Shown: piece after piece, positions 17,545 through 26,530 of the stretch | Layout: every line of letters starts with the position of its first letter | Numbering within the stretch: the first letter of the stretch is position 1 | NCBI GenBank assembly: GCA_024072375.1 | Contig: CP099617.1 | Coordinates: 2,797,001 to 2,861,000, forward strand | DNA from: Sphingomonadaceae bacterium OTU29LAMAA1 | GTDB taxonomy: Bacteria; Pseudomonadota; Alphaproteobacteria; Sphingomonadales; Sphingomonadaceae | DNA length: 64,000 nt | Direction of reading: 5' to 3' | Program-made: the position numbers and the translations under genes | The notes under the pieces: generated by a model | What the model saw: only the letters and a program-made list of their open reading frames with translations | What the model was told of the DNA's origin: nothing | The model's database searches: none

Positions 17545-18024
17545 TTATTGCGGCGGCGTGGTCGTACCGGTGCCTCCGGTCGTTCCGCCCATGGTGCCGG
17601 TGGTCGTCGATCCGCCCATCGTGCCCGTCGTGGTCGAACCGCCCATCGTACCGGTCGTCGTGCCGGTTCCGGTGCCGGTGGTGCCGCCCATAGGATCGGC
17701 TGTGCCGGACGTGCTGGTGCCCGTCGTGCCACTCATCGGATCTGCGGTCGTCGACCCGGGCGTGGTCGTCGTCGATGATCCGGTGCCGGTCGTGGTGCTG
17801 CCGCGGCGGCCGCTACGGCGCGACGAACGATCCTGCGTCGTCGTGGTACCGGTGCTGGCCGTGGGATCGGTCGGCGTGGTCGTCTGGCCACCCATGTTGC
17901 CCGAGGTCGCACCATTTGCGGTGCCGGACATCGTGCCGGGGGCGGAGCCGCCATTGCTGGTCTGGGCATACGCTGCGGCTGGGATCAGCATGGCAGCGGC
18001 CATGAACGGAATGATCTTACGCAT
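17545..18024 (-). CDS. Secreted Thr/Gly-rich repeat protein
   Basis: This 159-residue protein begins MRKIIPFMAAAMLIPAAAYA, a clear Sec signal peptide cleaved after AYA. The mature part is almost only Thr, Gly, Ser, Met and Pro. Near the C-terminus there is an internal repeat of about nine residues (GTMGGSTTT) in two exact copies with flanking variants, mirrored by direct DNA repeats at about 17560-17690. A short basic patch (RRSGRRG) sits in the middle. A good Shine-Dalgarno (AGGAGAG) precedes ATG at 18024. No enzymatic domain is seen; an exported disordered or surface protein is likely. Confidence 0.65.
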   Translation of the reverse strand: MRKIIPFMAAAMLIPAAAYAQTSNGGSAPGTMSGTANGATSGNMGGQTTTPTDPTASTGTTTTQDRSSRRSGRRGSTTTGTGSSTTTTPGSTTADPMSGTTGTSTSGTADPMGGTTGTGTGTTTGTMGGSTTTGTMGGSTTTGTMGGTTGGTGTTTPPQ

Positions 18025-18092
18025 TGTTCTCTCCTGCAAAACTTGCCCGCACCCAACGGGTTAGGCAGAAGAGTGTTCCACTCGTCAGGTGT

Positions 18093-19175
18093 TTAACGGC
18101 CCGTCTGGCCCCGATGCAGCAACGCCTGGTCGGCTAATACCAGTGCCATCATCGCTTCTACTACGGGCACACCGCGGATGCCCACACAGGGATCGTGACG
18201 ACCCTTGGTGGCAATGTCGGCAGCATTGCCGGAACGGTCGATCGTCTCCACCGGGGTCAGGATCGAGCTGGTCGGCTTGAACGCCACGCGCACGCGGATC
18301 GGCTGTCCGGTGGCGATGCCGCCGGTGATGCCGCCGGCATGGTTGGCAAGGAATTCAGGCCCCCCGTCAGCGCCATGTACACCCGGGCGCATCGCATCGG
18401 CATTGCCTTCGCCGGTCAACGCCGCCGCCGCGAAGCCGTCGCCGATCTCGACCCCCTTCACCGCGTTGATCCCCATGCAGGCATGCGCCAGTTCGGCGTC
18501 GAGCTTGGCATAAAGCGGCGCGCCCCAGCCGGCAGGCACGCCCGTCGCTTCGCAGGCGACCACCGCGCCGAGCGACGATCCCGCCTTGCGTGCGCCATCG
18601 ATCAGCGTCTCCCAACGTGCCGCTGCCGCACGATCGGGGCAAAAGAATGGATTCTCGTCGATCGCCGCGTCGTCGAAGGCGGCATAGTCGATCCCGTCGC
18701 CGCCGATCGCCTCTACCCAGCCGCGAATACGCACCTGCGGGATCACCAGTCTCGCGACGGCGCCGGCGGCGACACGCGATGCCGTCTCTCGGGCGGACGA
18801 TCGTCCGCCGCCGCGATAATCGCGAAAGCCGTATTTGGCGTCATAGGCGTAATCGGCATGACCGGGACGGTACGCCAGCGCGACCTCTGAATAATCCTTC
18901 GACCGCTGGTCGACATTCTCGATCATCAGGCTGATCGGCGTTCCGGTCGTCCGCCCCTCGAACGTGCCCGACAGGATGCGCACCTGATCCGGCTCGCGCC
19001 GCTGCGTGGTGAAGCGCGAGGTGCCGGGCCGCCGCTTGTCGAGCCACGGCTGGATGTCGGTTTCGCTCAGCGTCAGACCGGGGGGGCAGCCATCGACGAC
19101 GGCGCCGATCGCCGGGCCGTGGCTTTCACCCCAGGTGGTGAAACGAAACAGGTGACCGAAGGAATTGACGCTCAT
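18093..19175 (-). CDS. aroC: Chorismate synthase
   Basis: This 360-residue protein eliminates phosphate from EPSP to give chorismate, using reduced FMN. The three family signatures are visible: [18 protein letters not shown] at the N-terminus, [22 protein letters not shown] ([15 protein letters not shown]) in the middle, and [13 protein letters not shown] near the C-terminus. The length is normal. The start codon overlaps the stop of an upstream broken DUF559 gene (ATGA), so aroC was probably translationally coupled to it and now depends on its own initiation or on re-initiation. Confidence 0.97.
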   Translation of the reverse strand: MSVNSFGHLFRFTTWGESHGPAIGAVVDGCPPGLTLSETDIQPWLDKRRPGTSRFTTQRREPDQVRILSGTFEGRTTGTPISLMIENVDQRSKDYSEVALAYRPGHADYAYDAKYGFRDYRGGGRSSARETASRVAAGAVARLVIPQVRIRGWVEAIGGDGIDYAAFDDAAIDENPFFCPDRAAAARWETLIDGARKAGSSLGAVVACEATGVPAGWGAPLYAKLDAELAHACMGINAVKGVEIGDGFAAAALTGEGNADAMRPGVHGADGGPEFLANHAGGITGGIATGQPIRVRVAFKPTSSILTPVETIDRSGNAADIATKGRHDPCVGIRGVPVVEAMMALVLADQALLHRGQTGR

Positions 19176-19614
19176 GCTCTGCTCTCCGCATGGGGGAGAG
19201 TAAGGGCCCCGCCCGGCATCGCCGGGTAAAAAGGTGATGGCGGAAGCGCGGCAAGGATCGTAGCAGCGACGCCGTCCAGATTGCCCATCACGTCCGCATT
19301 GCCGAAACGCACGGTTCGATATCCTTCCTGTGCCAGAAACGCCGTCCTTTGTGCATCGGCCGCCACCGCGGCAGCGACGCCATGCGTATCGCCATCGACC
19401 TCTACGACAAGCTTTGCGCTCTGGCAGGCAAAATCCGCAATGCGCGTATCAAGACGCTCTTGTCGGCGAAACTAGAAGCCGGCGGGGCGCTGCCGTGCAG
19501 AGCAGACCAAAAGAAAGTTTCGGCAGGGGTGGCATCACGGCGCAGGCTTCGCGCGCGCTCTATCGTGCCGTCACCTGGTGGATAGCGTGGCGGCACTGAC
19601 CCCCACGCTCCCAC
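19172..19614 (-). pseudogene. Broken DUF559 (very-short-patch-repair-like) endonuclease-domain gene
   Basis: Two frames together make one DUF559 protein. The 5' part reads SLRRDATPAETFFWSAL in one frame. The rest continues in another frame as ARQRPAGF, a TAG codon at 19472-19474, [19 protein letters not shown], then [12 protein letters not shown] and [19 protein letters not shown] to the end. A frameshift lies at about 19496-19499, and the TAG stands where the family has Lys (GFKFRRQ). DUF559 proteins have a PD-(D/E)xK-like fold of unknown role. It sits between fabI and aroC on the same strand and overlaps the aroC start. Confidence 0.8.
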
Positions 19615-19649
19615 TGCCTGCGGCAGCGGGCCCCTCCCTTTCCCCCGCG
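19608..19649. repeat. Two-hairpin intergenic element, copy 1
   Basis: CTGCCTGCGGCAG forms a first hairpin, GGGCCC a spacer, and CCCTTTCCCCCGCGGGGAGAGGG a second, imperfect one. The order and spacing match the element at 22769-22817, so these are probably copies of one dispersed palindromic repeat. Confidence 0.5.
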
Positions 19650-19672
19650 GGGAGAGGGGTCGAGCGGCATTC

Positions 19673-20476
19673 CTAGGCCAGCGCGATATCCGGCGCGTCC
19701 TCTGCCTTCATGCCGATGACGTTGTAACCGGCATCGACGTGGTGGATCTCGCCCGTCACGCCGCTCGCCAGATCACTGAGCATGTACAGGCCCGCGCCGC
19801 CGACATCCTCGATCGTCACCGTGCGCCGCAACGGCGCGTTCAGCTCGTTCCACTTCAGGATATAGTTGAAGTCGCCGATGCCGCGCGCCGCCAAGGTCTG
19901 GATCGGGCCTGCCGAGATCGCGTTGATGCGGATATTGTCGGGGCCGAGATCGACCGCGAGATATTTGACGCTCGTCTCCAGCGCCGCCTTGGCGACGCCC
20001 ATGACGTTGTAGTGCGGAATGACCTTTTCAGCGCCGTAATAGGTCAGCGTCAGGATCGATCCACCTTCCGGCATCATCCGACGTGCGCGCTGCGCCACCG
20101 CGACCAGGCTGTAGGCCGAGATGTTCATCGTCATCAGAAAATTGTCGAGTGTGGTGTCGTAATACCGTCCGCGCAACTGCGACTTGTCGGAAAAGCCGAT
20201 CGCATGGACAACGAAATCGATCGTCGGCCATTCCGCCGCCAGTGCCTCGAACGTCGTATCCAGCGCCGCCATGTCCGACACGTCGCAATCAAACAGACGC
20301 GCCACGCCGAGCTGCTCGGCAAGTGGACGCACCCGCTTTTCCATCGCCGCGCCCTGATAGGAAAACGCCAGCTCCGCGCCATGTTCGGACAATTGCTTGG
20401 CGATGCCCCAGGCTAGCGACTTGTCGTTCGCCAGACCCATGATCAGCCCACGCTTGCCCGCCATCAAACCCGTCAC
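19673..20476 (-). CDS. fabI: Enoyl-[acyl-carrier-protein] reductase (NADH)
   Basis: This 267-residue protein catalyses the last reduction of each fatty-acid elongation cycle. KRGLIMGLANDKSLAWGIAK is the FabI-specific nucleotide loop (not the GxxxGxG of other SDRs). DFVVHAIGFSDK follows, and the catalytic pair is in YYGAEKVIPHYNVMGVAKAALE (Tyr and Lys six apart). ISAGPIQTLAARGI is the substrate loop region. The start overlaps the yihY stop (ATGA), so it belongs to the dnaJ-like / yihY / fabI transcript. FabI is the target of triclosan; nothing unusual is seen in the loop. Confidence 0.96.
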   Translation of the reverse strand: MTGLMAGKRGLIMGLANDKSLAWGIAKQLSEHGAELAFSYQGAAMEKRVRPLAEQLGVARLFDCDVSDMAALDTTFEALAAEWPTIDFVVHAIGFSDKSQLRGRYYDTTLDNFLMTMNISAYSLVAVAQRARRMMPEGGSILTLTYYGAEKVIPHYNVMGVAKAALETSVKYLAVDLGPDNIRINAISAGPIQTLAARGIGDFNYILKWNELNAPLRRTVTIEDVGGAGLYMLSDLASGVTGEIHHVDAGYNVIGMKAEDAPDIALA

Positions 20477-21423
20477 GCCGTCTTCGCCTCCATCTTGGTC
20501 GCGCTCCCCTGTAGCGTCGGTTCCGGCGGTTCCGCCAGTGCCGCATTGAGATGGGCGCCGAACACCAGACCCAATCCGATTAGATAGAAGAACAATAGCA
20601 TCACGACTACACCGGCGAGACTACCATAGGTTAGGTCGTAGCCGCCGAGCTGCGCGAGCACCTTGGGCAACAACGCGGTCATGCTGATCCACCATCCGGC
20701 CGTGAACAGCGCACCCGGCCATTTCGCACAGTCGGTGTAACGATATTTGGACGGCGTCACCGAATAGAATAGCAGATACAACGCGCCATACATCACCAGT
20801 CCCGGAATGATCCGCGACAGCCCGACCCAGCCCGCGACGCCTTCCGCGAACGGCAACAGGCGATAGATGAACTGTTCCGTGGCGGTCAGGATACCCTGGA
20901 TCAGAAAGCTCATCAGCGCGATGATCACCGACAGGATGATGACGCCGGATGATGACAGACGCGATCGCCAGAACGGTGCGGTCGCCTTCACGCCATAGGC
21001 ACGGTGGAAGATATCGCGGATCGTCTCGACGAAACTGCCGACCGTCCATAGTCCCACCAGACCGCCCAGCCACAGCAACGATCCCGTTCGCGCGACCAGC
21101 ACATCGGCGATCGGCTTGCGCAGGATGTCCGCGACATTGGGCGGCAACACGTGGAGGAACGAGGCGACGGCACGCTGCGTCTCCTCGCTCTGGCCGAGCA
21201 GCGACAGCACCGCTGCCGCGGTGATGAAGAACGGGAACACCGTCATCAACGCCAGATAGGCGAGGTTTCCGGCGTGGATGAAACCATCGTTGAACACGCC
21301 GAGCGCGGAACGCTTGGTCACCTCCCACGCTGCGGGGCCGGGCTTCAGCTTGGCGAGTTGATGGCGGGCACCATGGCGCTGATGCGCACGGTCTTCGGGG
21401 GTCAGGGCAGCGGTATCGGTCAC
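20473..21423 (-). CDS. YihY/BrkB family inner-membrane protein
   Basis: This 316-residue protein has six or so hydrophobic segments. The family pattern includes the FNDGFIHAGNLAYLALMTVFPF segment near the N-terminus, a WLGGLVGLWTVGSFV helix, and FYSVTPSKYRY before the last membrane helices. Earlier annotation as ribonuclease BN was wrong for this family; the role is unknown, with transport suggested. Stop and start overlap with fabI downstream (ATGA), and only 8 bp separate it from the dnaJ-like gene upstream. Confidence 0.88.
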   Translation of the reverse strand: MTDTAALTPEDRAHQRHGARHQLAKLKPGPAAWEVTKRSALGVFNDGFIHAGNLAYLALMTVFPFFITAAAVLSLLGQSEETQRAVASFLHVLPPNVADILRKPIADVLVARTGSLLWLGGLVGLWTVGSFVETIRDIFHRAYGVKATAPFWRSRLSSSGVIILSVIIALMSFLIQGILTATEQFIYRLLPFAEGVAGWVGLSRIIPGLVMYGALYLLFYSVTPSKYRYTDCAKWPGALFTAGWWISMTALLPKVLAQLGGYDLTYGSLAGVVVMLLFFYLIGLGLVFGAHLNAALAEPPEPTLQGSATKMEAKTA

Positions 21424-21431
21424 GTGGACGT

Positions 21432-22388
21432 TCAGACGCCCATCGCCGCGCGAGGGTTCCGTGGGTCGGTCCAGCCCGCTACGAACTGTTGCAGCGCCGC
21501 ATCGTCTGCAGGCACGTCGATCACCAGCGTCACCAGCTGGTCGCCGCGACTGCCATCCTTCTTGTGGAACCCCTTGCCCTTCAGGCGCAGGGTCTTGCCC
21601 GACGTCGTTCCTTTGGGGATGGTGAGCATCACCGCCTTGTCGACCGTCGGCACGCGCACTGCGCCGCCGGCCACCGCCTCGCCGAGCGTGATCGGCAGGT
21701 CGAGCCGCACGTCGTCGCCTTCGCGGGTGAAGAAGCGGTGGCCCTGCACCTCGATCGACACGATCGCATCGCCGGCCCCGCCCGGACCCTGTTCGCCCTT
21801 GCCGCCCAGCTTCATCTGGGTGCCGGTCTCGACCCCCGCGGGCAGCTTCAGATCGATCGTCTTGCCGTCACCCAGCGTGACGCGCTGTGGGCTGAGCATA
21901 GCCGCGTCGACGAAGGGCACCTGCAGGCGATAGGTGACGTTGGCGCCCTTTGGCTGCGGCTGCCGGCCAAAACCGCTGGAAAATCCGCCGCCGCGCGATC
22001 GGCCGCCGCCGAACAGGCCTTCGAAGATGTCGCTCATGTCGGGATCGCCGGCACTGCCGCCGCCGCCGAATTCGAATCCTGCACTGCTGAACCCGCCGCC
22101 GGGGCCACCGGCGCGACCACCACCTCCCGGCCGCGCGCCGCCGCCATAGCCGAACGGCGAGGCGGGGTTGCCGTCGCCGTCGATCTCGCCGCGGTCGAAG
22201 CGGGCGCGCTTGTCCTTGTCGTTCAGCAGGTCATAGGCGTTGGTGACCTGGCTGAATTTCTCCGACGCCTTCGGATTGTCCTTGTTGCGATCGGGGTGCA
22301 GCTCTTTTGCAAGCTTGCGATACGCTTTCTTGATGTCCGCCTCGGACGCGCCGCGGGCGACGCCCAAGGTCTGATATGGATCGGCCAT
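21432..22388 (-). CDS. DnaJ/CbpA-type co-chaperone
   Basis: This 318-residue protein has an N-terminal J domain (residues 3-70) with the HPD tripeptide in [17 protein letters not shown] Gly/Phe-rich region (about 80-145) and two DnaJ C-terminal beta domains follow, with no CxxCxGxG zinc finger. It is therefore the type II/CbpA class, which stimulates the ATPase of DnaK and delivers unfolded clients. The two C-terminal domains (about 150-315) include the client-binding [16 protein letters not shown] stretch. It is the first gene of a minus-strand run with yihY and fabI and is divergent from a small acidic-protein gene. Confidence 0.9.
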   Translation of the reverse strand: MADPYQTLGVARGASEADIKKAYRKLAKELHPDRNKDNPKASEKFSQVTNAYDLLNDKDKRARFDRGEIDGDGNPASPFGYGGGARPGGGGRAGGPGGGFSSAGFEFGGGGSAGDPDMSDIFEGLFGGGRSRGGGFSSGFGRQPQPKGANVTYRLQVPFVDAAMLSPQRVTLGDGKTIDLKLPAGVETGTQMKLGGKGEQGPGGAGDAIVSIEVQGHRFFTREGDDVRLDLPITLGEAVAGGAVRVPTVDKAVMLTIPKGTTSGKTLRLKGKGFHKKDGSRGDQLVTLVIDVPADDAALQQFVAGWTDPRNPRAAMGV

Positions 22389-22485
22389 TGGTTCCCCGTT
22401 GGTGTATTATGCGCCTATGTGGGGGAGGGCGTCGCGCAACGCAATCTCGGGTTGGGTCGTTTGGGTCGCACAAGGAGATGCGATC

Positions 22486-22749
22486 ATGACCGACAAGCAA
22501 CCGATGCAGGCGATGCCCGAGAACGATGCGAAGCAGGGCGCGGACGATGGCGTGACCAACCCGTCCGGCAAGAGCGACAGCGAGAGCAACGGCGGGGCTT
22601 ATCCCAATCCGCACACCGGCAAGGGCAAGCAGGACGACGTCGGCGGCGGCTTCATGGGCCACGGCGGACAAAGCCATGTCGAATATTCCGGCACCGGAGA
22701 TAACGGGACGGATGACGACGTGGGGAACGAGAATGCGGTGACGAAATAG
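22486..22749 (+). CDS. Small hydrophilic protein, unknown function
   Basis: This 87-residue protein is almost free of hydrophobic residues and rich in Gly, Asp, Asn, Lys and Ser, with GGAYPNPHTGKGK and GGGFMGHGGQSHVEYSG segments. A strong AAGGAG site about 12 bases before ATG 22486 fixes the start. I know short proteins of this style in sphingomonads only as hypothetical. The composition recalls stress-related disordered proteins, but that is impression only. It is followed by the palindromic element at 22769. Confidence 0.65.
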   Translation: MTDKQPMQAMPENDAKQGADDGVTNPSGKSDSESNGGAYPNPHTGKGKQDDVGGGFMGHGGQSHVEYSGTGDNGTDDDVGNENAVTK

Positions 22750-22768
22750 GGACGTCGTCCTCACCCTT

Positions 22769-22817
22769 CCCACCGCTGGCGCGGTGGGGCCCTTCCCTCT
22801 CCCGTCGGGAGAGGGAA
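22769..22817. repeat. Two-hairpin intergenic element, copy 2
   Basis: CCCACCGC-TGGC-GCGGTGGG (22769-22788) is followed by TTCCCTCTCCC-GTC-GGGAGAGGGAA (22793-22817). Both stems are perfect (8 and 11 bp). The second hairpin could also terminate the small gene upstream, since four A residues follow on one strand and TTTT precedes it on the other. Confidence 0.6.
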
Positions 22818-22865
22818 AAGACGCCAAAGGCGGCGAAAGGGTGACGGCAGGCGCAGGACGGTCGC

Positions 22866-23762
22866 TTAAGCCTCGATCAACGGTGCGACGTCCACGCTGA
22901 CGTCCATGTTCTGTGCCTGCGATCCCAGCACCACGCCATCCACCGGCGCGATCTCGGCATAGTCGCGCCCGACAGCCATGACGATATGGTCGCCCGCCAT
23001 CCAGATGCCGTTGGTGGGGTCCAACCCGACCCAGCCCTTCACCGGCCCGCACCACAGCAGCACCCACGCATGCGTCGCATCCGCGCCGACCAGCCGCGGC
23101 TGCCCCTCCGGCGGGATCGTGCGGATGTAGCCACTCGCATATGCCGCCGGCAGCCCGGCCGCGCGCAGGCCGGTGATCATGATCTGCGCGAAATCCTGGC
23201 ACACGCCCTTGCGCTTCAGGAATGCCTCGTGCGGCGGCGTGTCGACCAGGGTCGCGGTCGCGTCGAAGGTGAAATCGTCCTGTATACGGCGCGCGAGCGC
23301 AATGCCCGCTTCCAGACTGCCGCGATCCGGGTCGAGATCGGCCGCGCAATAATCGGCGATGGCATGGTCGAGCGGGATCAGAGGTGACGGAAACAGATAA
23401 TTAGCCGGGCTCGCCGCCGACAGGTCGCGGCTCGTCCGCGCCATCGCCGCCACGTCGCGCAGGCTGAAATCGCTCGCGTCCGGCACCGGCACCAGCCGGT
23501 CGACCCGCATCCGCGATCGGCTTTCGATCGTCAGGCTGCGCACCGGCGTGTCGATTACCAGCCGGGTGACGTTGGCGAGTCCCGCCTCCGCCCGCGCAGG
23601 GCTGACGCGCCCGACCGGCTCGACGGTCAGCGCGTAATCCTCCAGCGTCTGCCCGGGCCAGTCGATCGGCTTCAGCCGCAGGTTGCAGCGGGCGAACTTA
23701 ACGTTGCCGCCATAGTCGAACCGGGTGATGTGCCGGATATCGTAGAGCATGTCGCCGGTCAC
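22866..23762 (-). CDS. Transglutaminase-like cysteine peptidase-fold protein
   Basis: This 298-residue protein has the N-terminal beta domain of bacterial transglutaminase families (YDIRHITRFDYGGNV). The catalytic triad is Cys in KGVCQDFAQIM, His in GADATHAWV and Asp in GLDPTNG. It probably cleaves or ligates peptide bonds in the cytoplasm. The start overlaps the stop of the ATP-grasp/alpha-E gene (ATGA). The association of a transglutaminase with circularly permuted ATP-grasp and alpha-E proteins is a recognised genomic link, proposed to act in synthesis or degradation of a peptide modification. Confidence 0.88.
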   Translation of the reverse strand: MTGDMLYDIRHITRFDYGGNVKFARCNLRLKPIDWPGQTLEDYALTVEPVGRVSPARAEAGLANVTRLVIDTPVRSLTIESRSRMRVDRLVPVPDASDFSLRDVAAMARTSRDLSAASPANYLFPSPLIPLDHAIADYCAADLDPDRGSLEAGIALARRIQDDFTFDATATLVDTPPHEAFLKRKGVCQDFAQIMITGLRAAGLPAAYASGYIRTIPPEGQPRLVGADATHAWVLLWCGPVKGWVGLDPTNGIWMAGDHIVMAVGRDYAEIAPVDGVVLGSQAQNMDVSVDVAPLIEA

Positions 23763-26233
23763 GCTAACGTCAGCCCCCCGGCGCGGAGCGGTTCCGCGCC
23801 CTGCAGGAAATAGCGGCGTGCCACGCTTTCCGACAATTGCGCCAGCCGCCGCTCCAGATCGCCGAGCGCATCCGGCTCCAGCGCCGCCGCCGTCGTCATC
23901 GACAGCGCCGCCGCCAGCGCGCGGCCATGCGCCTGCTGTGGTTCGGGCATACCGTCGTCGCTCAACACGGGCAGGTCACGCAGCCGTTCGCCGATCCGCT
24001 CCGCCTGATAGGCGAGGGAGCGTGGGTTGCCCGGATCGAGCGCGACCAGATCGACCACCGGTATGCGCGCAAGCCCCGTCATATAACGCTGGCGATAGCT
24101 GATCTGGCTGTCGGCGAGGTCGAGCAGGGTGGACAGGTCGTCCAGCGTCGCCCCCGGCATGCCGAACAACCGCAACGCCCGCGTCATCGCCATCGCCCGC
24201 TCGATCCGTCGGCCCAGGTCGTGGAACCGCCACGCCGCCGTCCGCCCCATATGCTCCGCCGACAGACCGGCGATCGCGACATAGCGGCGTTGCAGCGACC
24301 CGGCGCGATCGAGCATGCCGCGATGGGTGGGGAAGGGCGCCTCGAGCAGCCGCACCATGTCCGCCGACAGCCGGTCGCGCGACCCCTCGCCGATCCCGCG
24401 CGCGAGGCGGTTGATCGTGGCGACCGAATGCCAGCCTTCGTCCTCCATCGCCTGACGCGCGAACGCGGTCAGGTCGCCGCGCTTGAGCGATGGCGGGTGC
24501 GCCGCCGCCCCGCCGCCGGCGATCAGCCCGACGAGCTTCCCGACCGTCGCCGACGACAGCGCCGCGCCGCCGTCCGCATCGATCGAATTGCCGAGCATGA
24601 CGCGGATCGCGGCGAGCAACGCCTCACCCCGTTCCAGATAACGACCGAGCCAGTAGAAATTGTCGGCCACGCGGCTCGGCAGCGTTCCCGGATTGCGACG
24701 GACGTGGTGCGAATCGGGCGCCGGTAGCAGCGACACCGGTTCGACCGTATCGACACCGTGGATGCAGACGTCCGCCGACCATGTCCCCTCGCCGAGCACG
24801 CTGGCGCGCGGGTCGGTCGCTTCGCCGATCCGCGCAAAGCCGCCGGGCATCACCGTCCAGCCGCCGCTCGCATCGCGTGCCGCGAACACACGCAGCGTGA
24901 ACGGCCGTGGCACCAGCGCGTCGTCGATGACGACCGGCATCGTCGAAAGGCGCACGATCTCCTGCCCGACGTAATCCTGCGGCCGGCGGGTCATGTCGGC
25001 GAGCAGCTGCGCCCGCTGACCCGCATCGAGTTCGCCGCCGTGCACCGTGCGCCCGCCCGGCAGGCCGAGCGGCACCGGCCCGAACGCCGATCCGATCAGC
25101 ATCCGGTCGAGATCCTCCTCGACGCGCGCCAGCTCCGACGACTGGCCGCACCACCAGGTCGCGATATTGGGCAGGTGCAGGCTTTCGCCCATCAGCCGGG
25201 TCGCGAGTTGCGGCAGGAACGCGCCGAACGCCGGCGCCTCCAGCACGCCCGCACCGGGCGCGTTCGACAGCACCACGTTGCCCGCGGCATAGGCGTCGAT
25301 CAGCCCCGGCACACCGATCTGCGAATGCGAATCGAACGCCAGTGGATCGAGCATGCGTGGATCGACCCGCCGCCACAGCGCATCGATGCGCTTCAGCCCG
25401 CCGATGGTGCGGACGTAGACCTGGTTCTCCAGCGCGGCCAAGTCTGCACCTTCGACCAGCAGCAAACCGAGATAGCGCGCCAGATGCGCCTGTTCGGGAT
25501 AGCTCGGATTGAACCGCCCGGGTGTCAGCAGCCCGATGCGCGGATCGGTACGCCGGCACATCGCCGCGATCCCCGCGCGAAAGGCGGCGAAGAACGGTGC
25601 GTGCCGCTGCACGTTGATCCGCCCCTGAAGACCGCCGAGCGTGCGGCTGACCGCCAGCCGGTTCTCCAGCGCATAGCCGGCGCCGGCGGGCGCGCGTAGA
25701 TGGTCGGCAAGCACGCGCCATTCGCCGGTGGGGCCGCGACCCAGGTCGATCGCGATGAAATGCAGGTGTTTGCCGCCCGGCGGCTCCAGCCCGACCATCG
25801 GCCGCAGGAAATAGGGGCTGCCGGTCACCAGCGCGGCAGGGATCAGCCCCCGCTCGACGAGGCGACCGGGGCCATAGAGATCGGCGATCACCGTCTCCAT
25901 CAATTCGGCACGCTGGACGACGCCGCGGCTGATCTGCGCCCATTCCTCCGCATCGATCAGCAGCGGCACGGGGGAGACGGGCCATGGCCGCTCGTCCGCC
26001 TCGCCGATCATCCGGAACCCCATGCCGATGTCGGCGGCATGCCGGCGCACCCGCTCGCGGACATGGTCGAGATCGTCGGAAGCGACGGTCGCCAGTTCTT
26101 CGAACATCGCGGTCCAGGCGGGATCGTCGCTGCCGCACAACACGTCGCCAGCGGTGGATCGCGCGCAATAATCGGCGATCCATCGCCGTGCATGCGTCGT
26201 CGCATCGAATAAGGGCGCAGCCTGCGTCGCCAT
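23759..26233 (-). CDS. Circularly permuted ATP-grasp protein fused to an alpha-E domain
   Basis: This 824-residue protein joins two families that are often separate genes. Residues ~1-480 are the circularly permuted type 2 ATP-grasp (DUF404/407-like), with RAELMETVIADLYGPGRLVE, LTPGRFNPSYPEQAHLARYL and a VLSNAPGAGVLEAPAF segment. Residues ~500-820 are the all-helical alpha-E domain (RVADNFYWLGRYLERGEALLAAIR, then ARRYFLQG at the C-terminal end). ATP-grasps form amide or related bonds through acyl phosphates. The product of this system is unknown. It is the first gene of a two-gene operon with the transglutaminase. Confidence 0.85.
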   Translation of the reverse strand: MATQAAPLFDATTHARRWIADYCARSTAGDVLCGSDDPAWTAMFEELATVASDDLDHVRERVRRHAADIGMGFRMIGEADERPWPVSPVPLLIDAEEWAQISRGVVQRAELMETVIADLYGPGRLVERGLIPAALVTGSPYFLRPMVGLEPPGGKHLHFIAIDLGRGPTGEWRVLADHLRAPAGAGYALENRLAVSRTLGGLQGRINVQRHAPFFAAFRAGIAAMCRRTDPRIGLLTPGRFNPSYPEQAHLARYLGLLLVEGADLAALENQVYVRTIGGLKRIDALWRRVDPRMLDPLAFDSHSQIGVPGLIDAYAAGNVVLSNAPGAGVLEAPAFGAFLPQLATRLMGESLHLPNIATWWCGQSSELARVEEDLDRMLIGSAFGPVPLGLPGGRTVHGGELDAGQRAQLLADMTRRPQDYVGQEIVRLSTMPVVIDDALVPRPFTLRVFAARDASGGWTVMPGGFARIGEATDPRASVLGEGTWSADVCIHGVDTVEPVSLLPAPDSHHVRRNPGTLPSRVADNFYWLGRYLERGEALLAAIRVMLGNSIDADGGAALSSATVGKLVGLIAGGGAAAHPPSLKRGDLTAFARQAMEDEGWHSVATINRLARGIGEGSRDRLSADMVRLLEAPFPTHRGMLDRAGSLQRRYVAIAGLSAEHMGRTAAWRFHDLGRRIERAMAMTRALRLFGMPGATLDDLSTLLDLADSQISYRQRYMTGLARIPVVDLVALDPGNPRSLAYQAERIGERLRDLPVLSDDGMPEPQQAHGRALAAALSMTTAAALEPDALGDLERRLAQLSESVARRYFLQGAEPLRAGGLTLA

Positions 26234-26335
26234 CGCTCTAGCGTGTCACCCCATGAAGCCCGCGCTCACCGTGTTCGCTTGCGTGCTGCGAAGCAACACA
26301 AAACGGGGAAGCGGGTGGACGTCCGCGCTTTCCAC

Positions 26336-26410
26336 TCCTCCCTCGCGGGGGAGGAACGTGGACCAGCCAACCTTCTTTAATTCCTCCCTCGCTTTAGCGG
26401 GGGAGGGGAA
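26336..26410. repeat. Two C/G-rich hairpins in a 297-bp intergenic gap
   Basis: TCCTCCC (26336-26342) pairs with GGGAGGA (26349-26355). A second hairpin runs from 26383 to 26406 (CCTCCC, inner CGCT-TT-AGCG, then GGGAGG). The gap 26234-26530 shows no credible gene. The repeats resemble the dispersed elements at 19608 and 22769 in composition but not in exact layout. Confidence 0.45.
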
Positions 26411-26530
26411 CCGTTCGCGAAGCGAATGGTGGAGGGGGCGCTTCCGCAAGCGACCGGGCTCGCAGCTTGCCTCCCCTCCGTCACGCTCCCGTGAACGCAG
26501 CACCTCCCCATGACAGGGTAGGAATAACGA

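Noticed and set aside
17560-17690. Short direct repeats that might suggest a CRISPR array
   Set aside because: The repeats are inside a coding frame, have no unique spacers of constant length and encode the Thr/Gly repeats of a secreted protein.
24624-26183. 519-codon minus-strand frame in another phase of the ATP-grasp gene
   Set aside because: The phase used by the ATP-grasp/alpha-E protein carries all family motifs; this one is Arg-rich noise.
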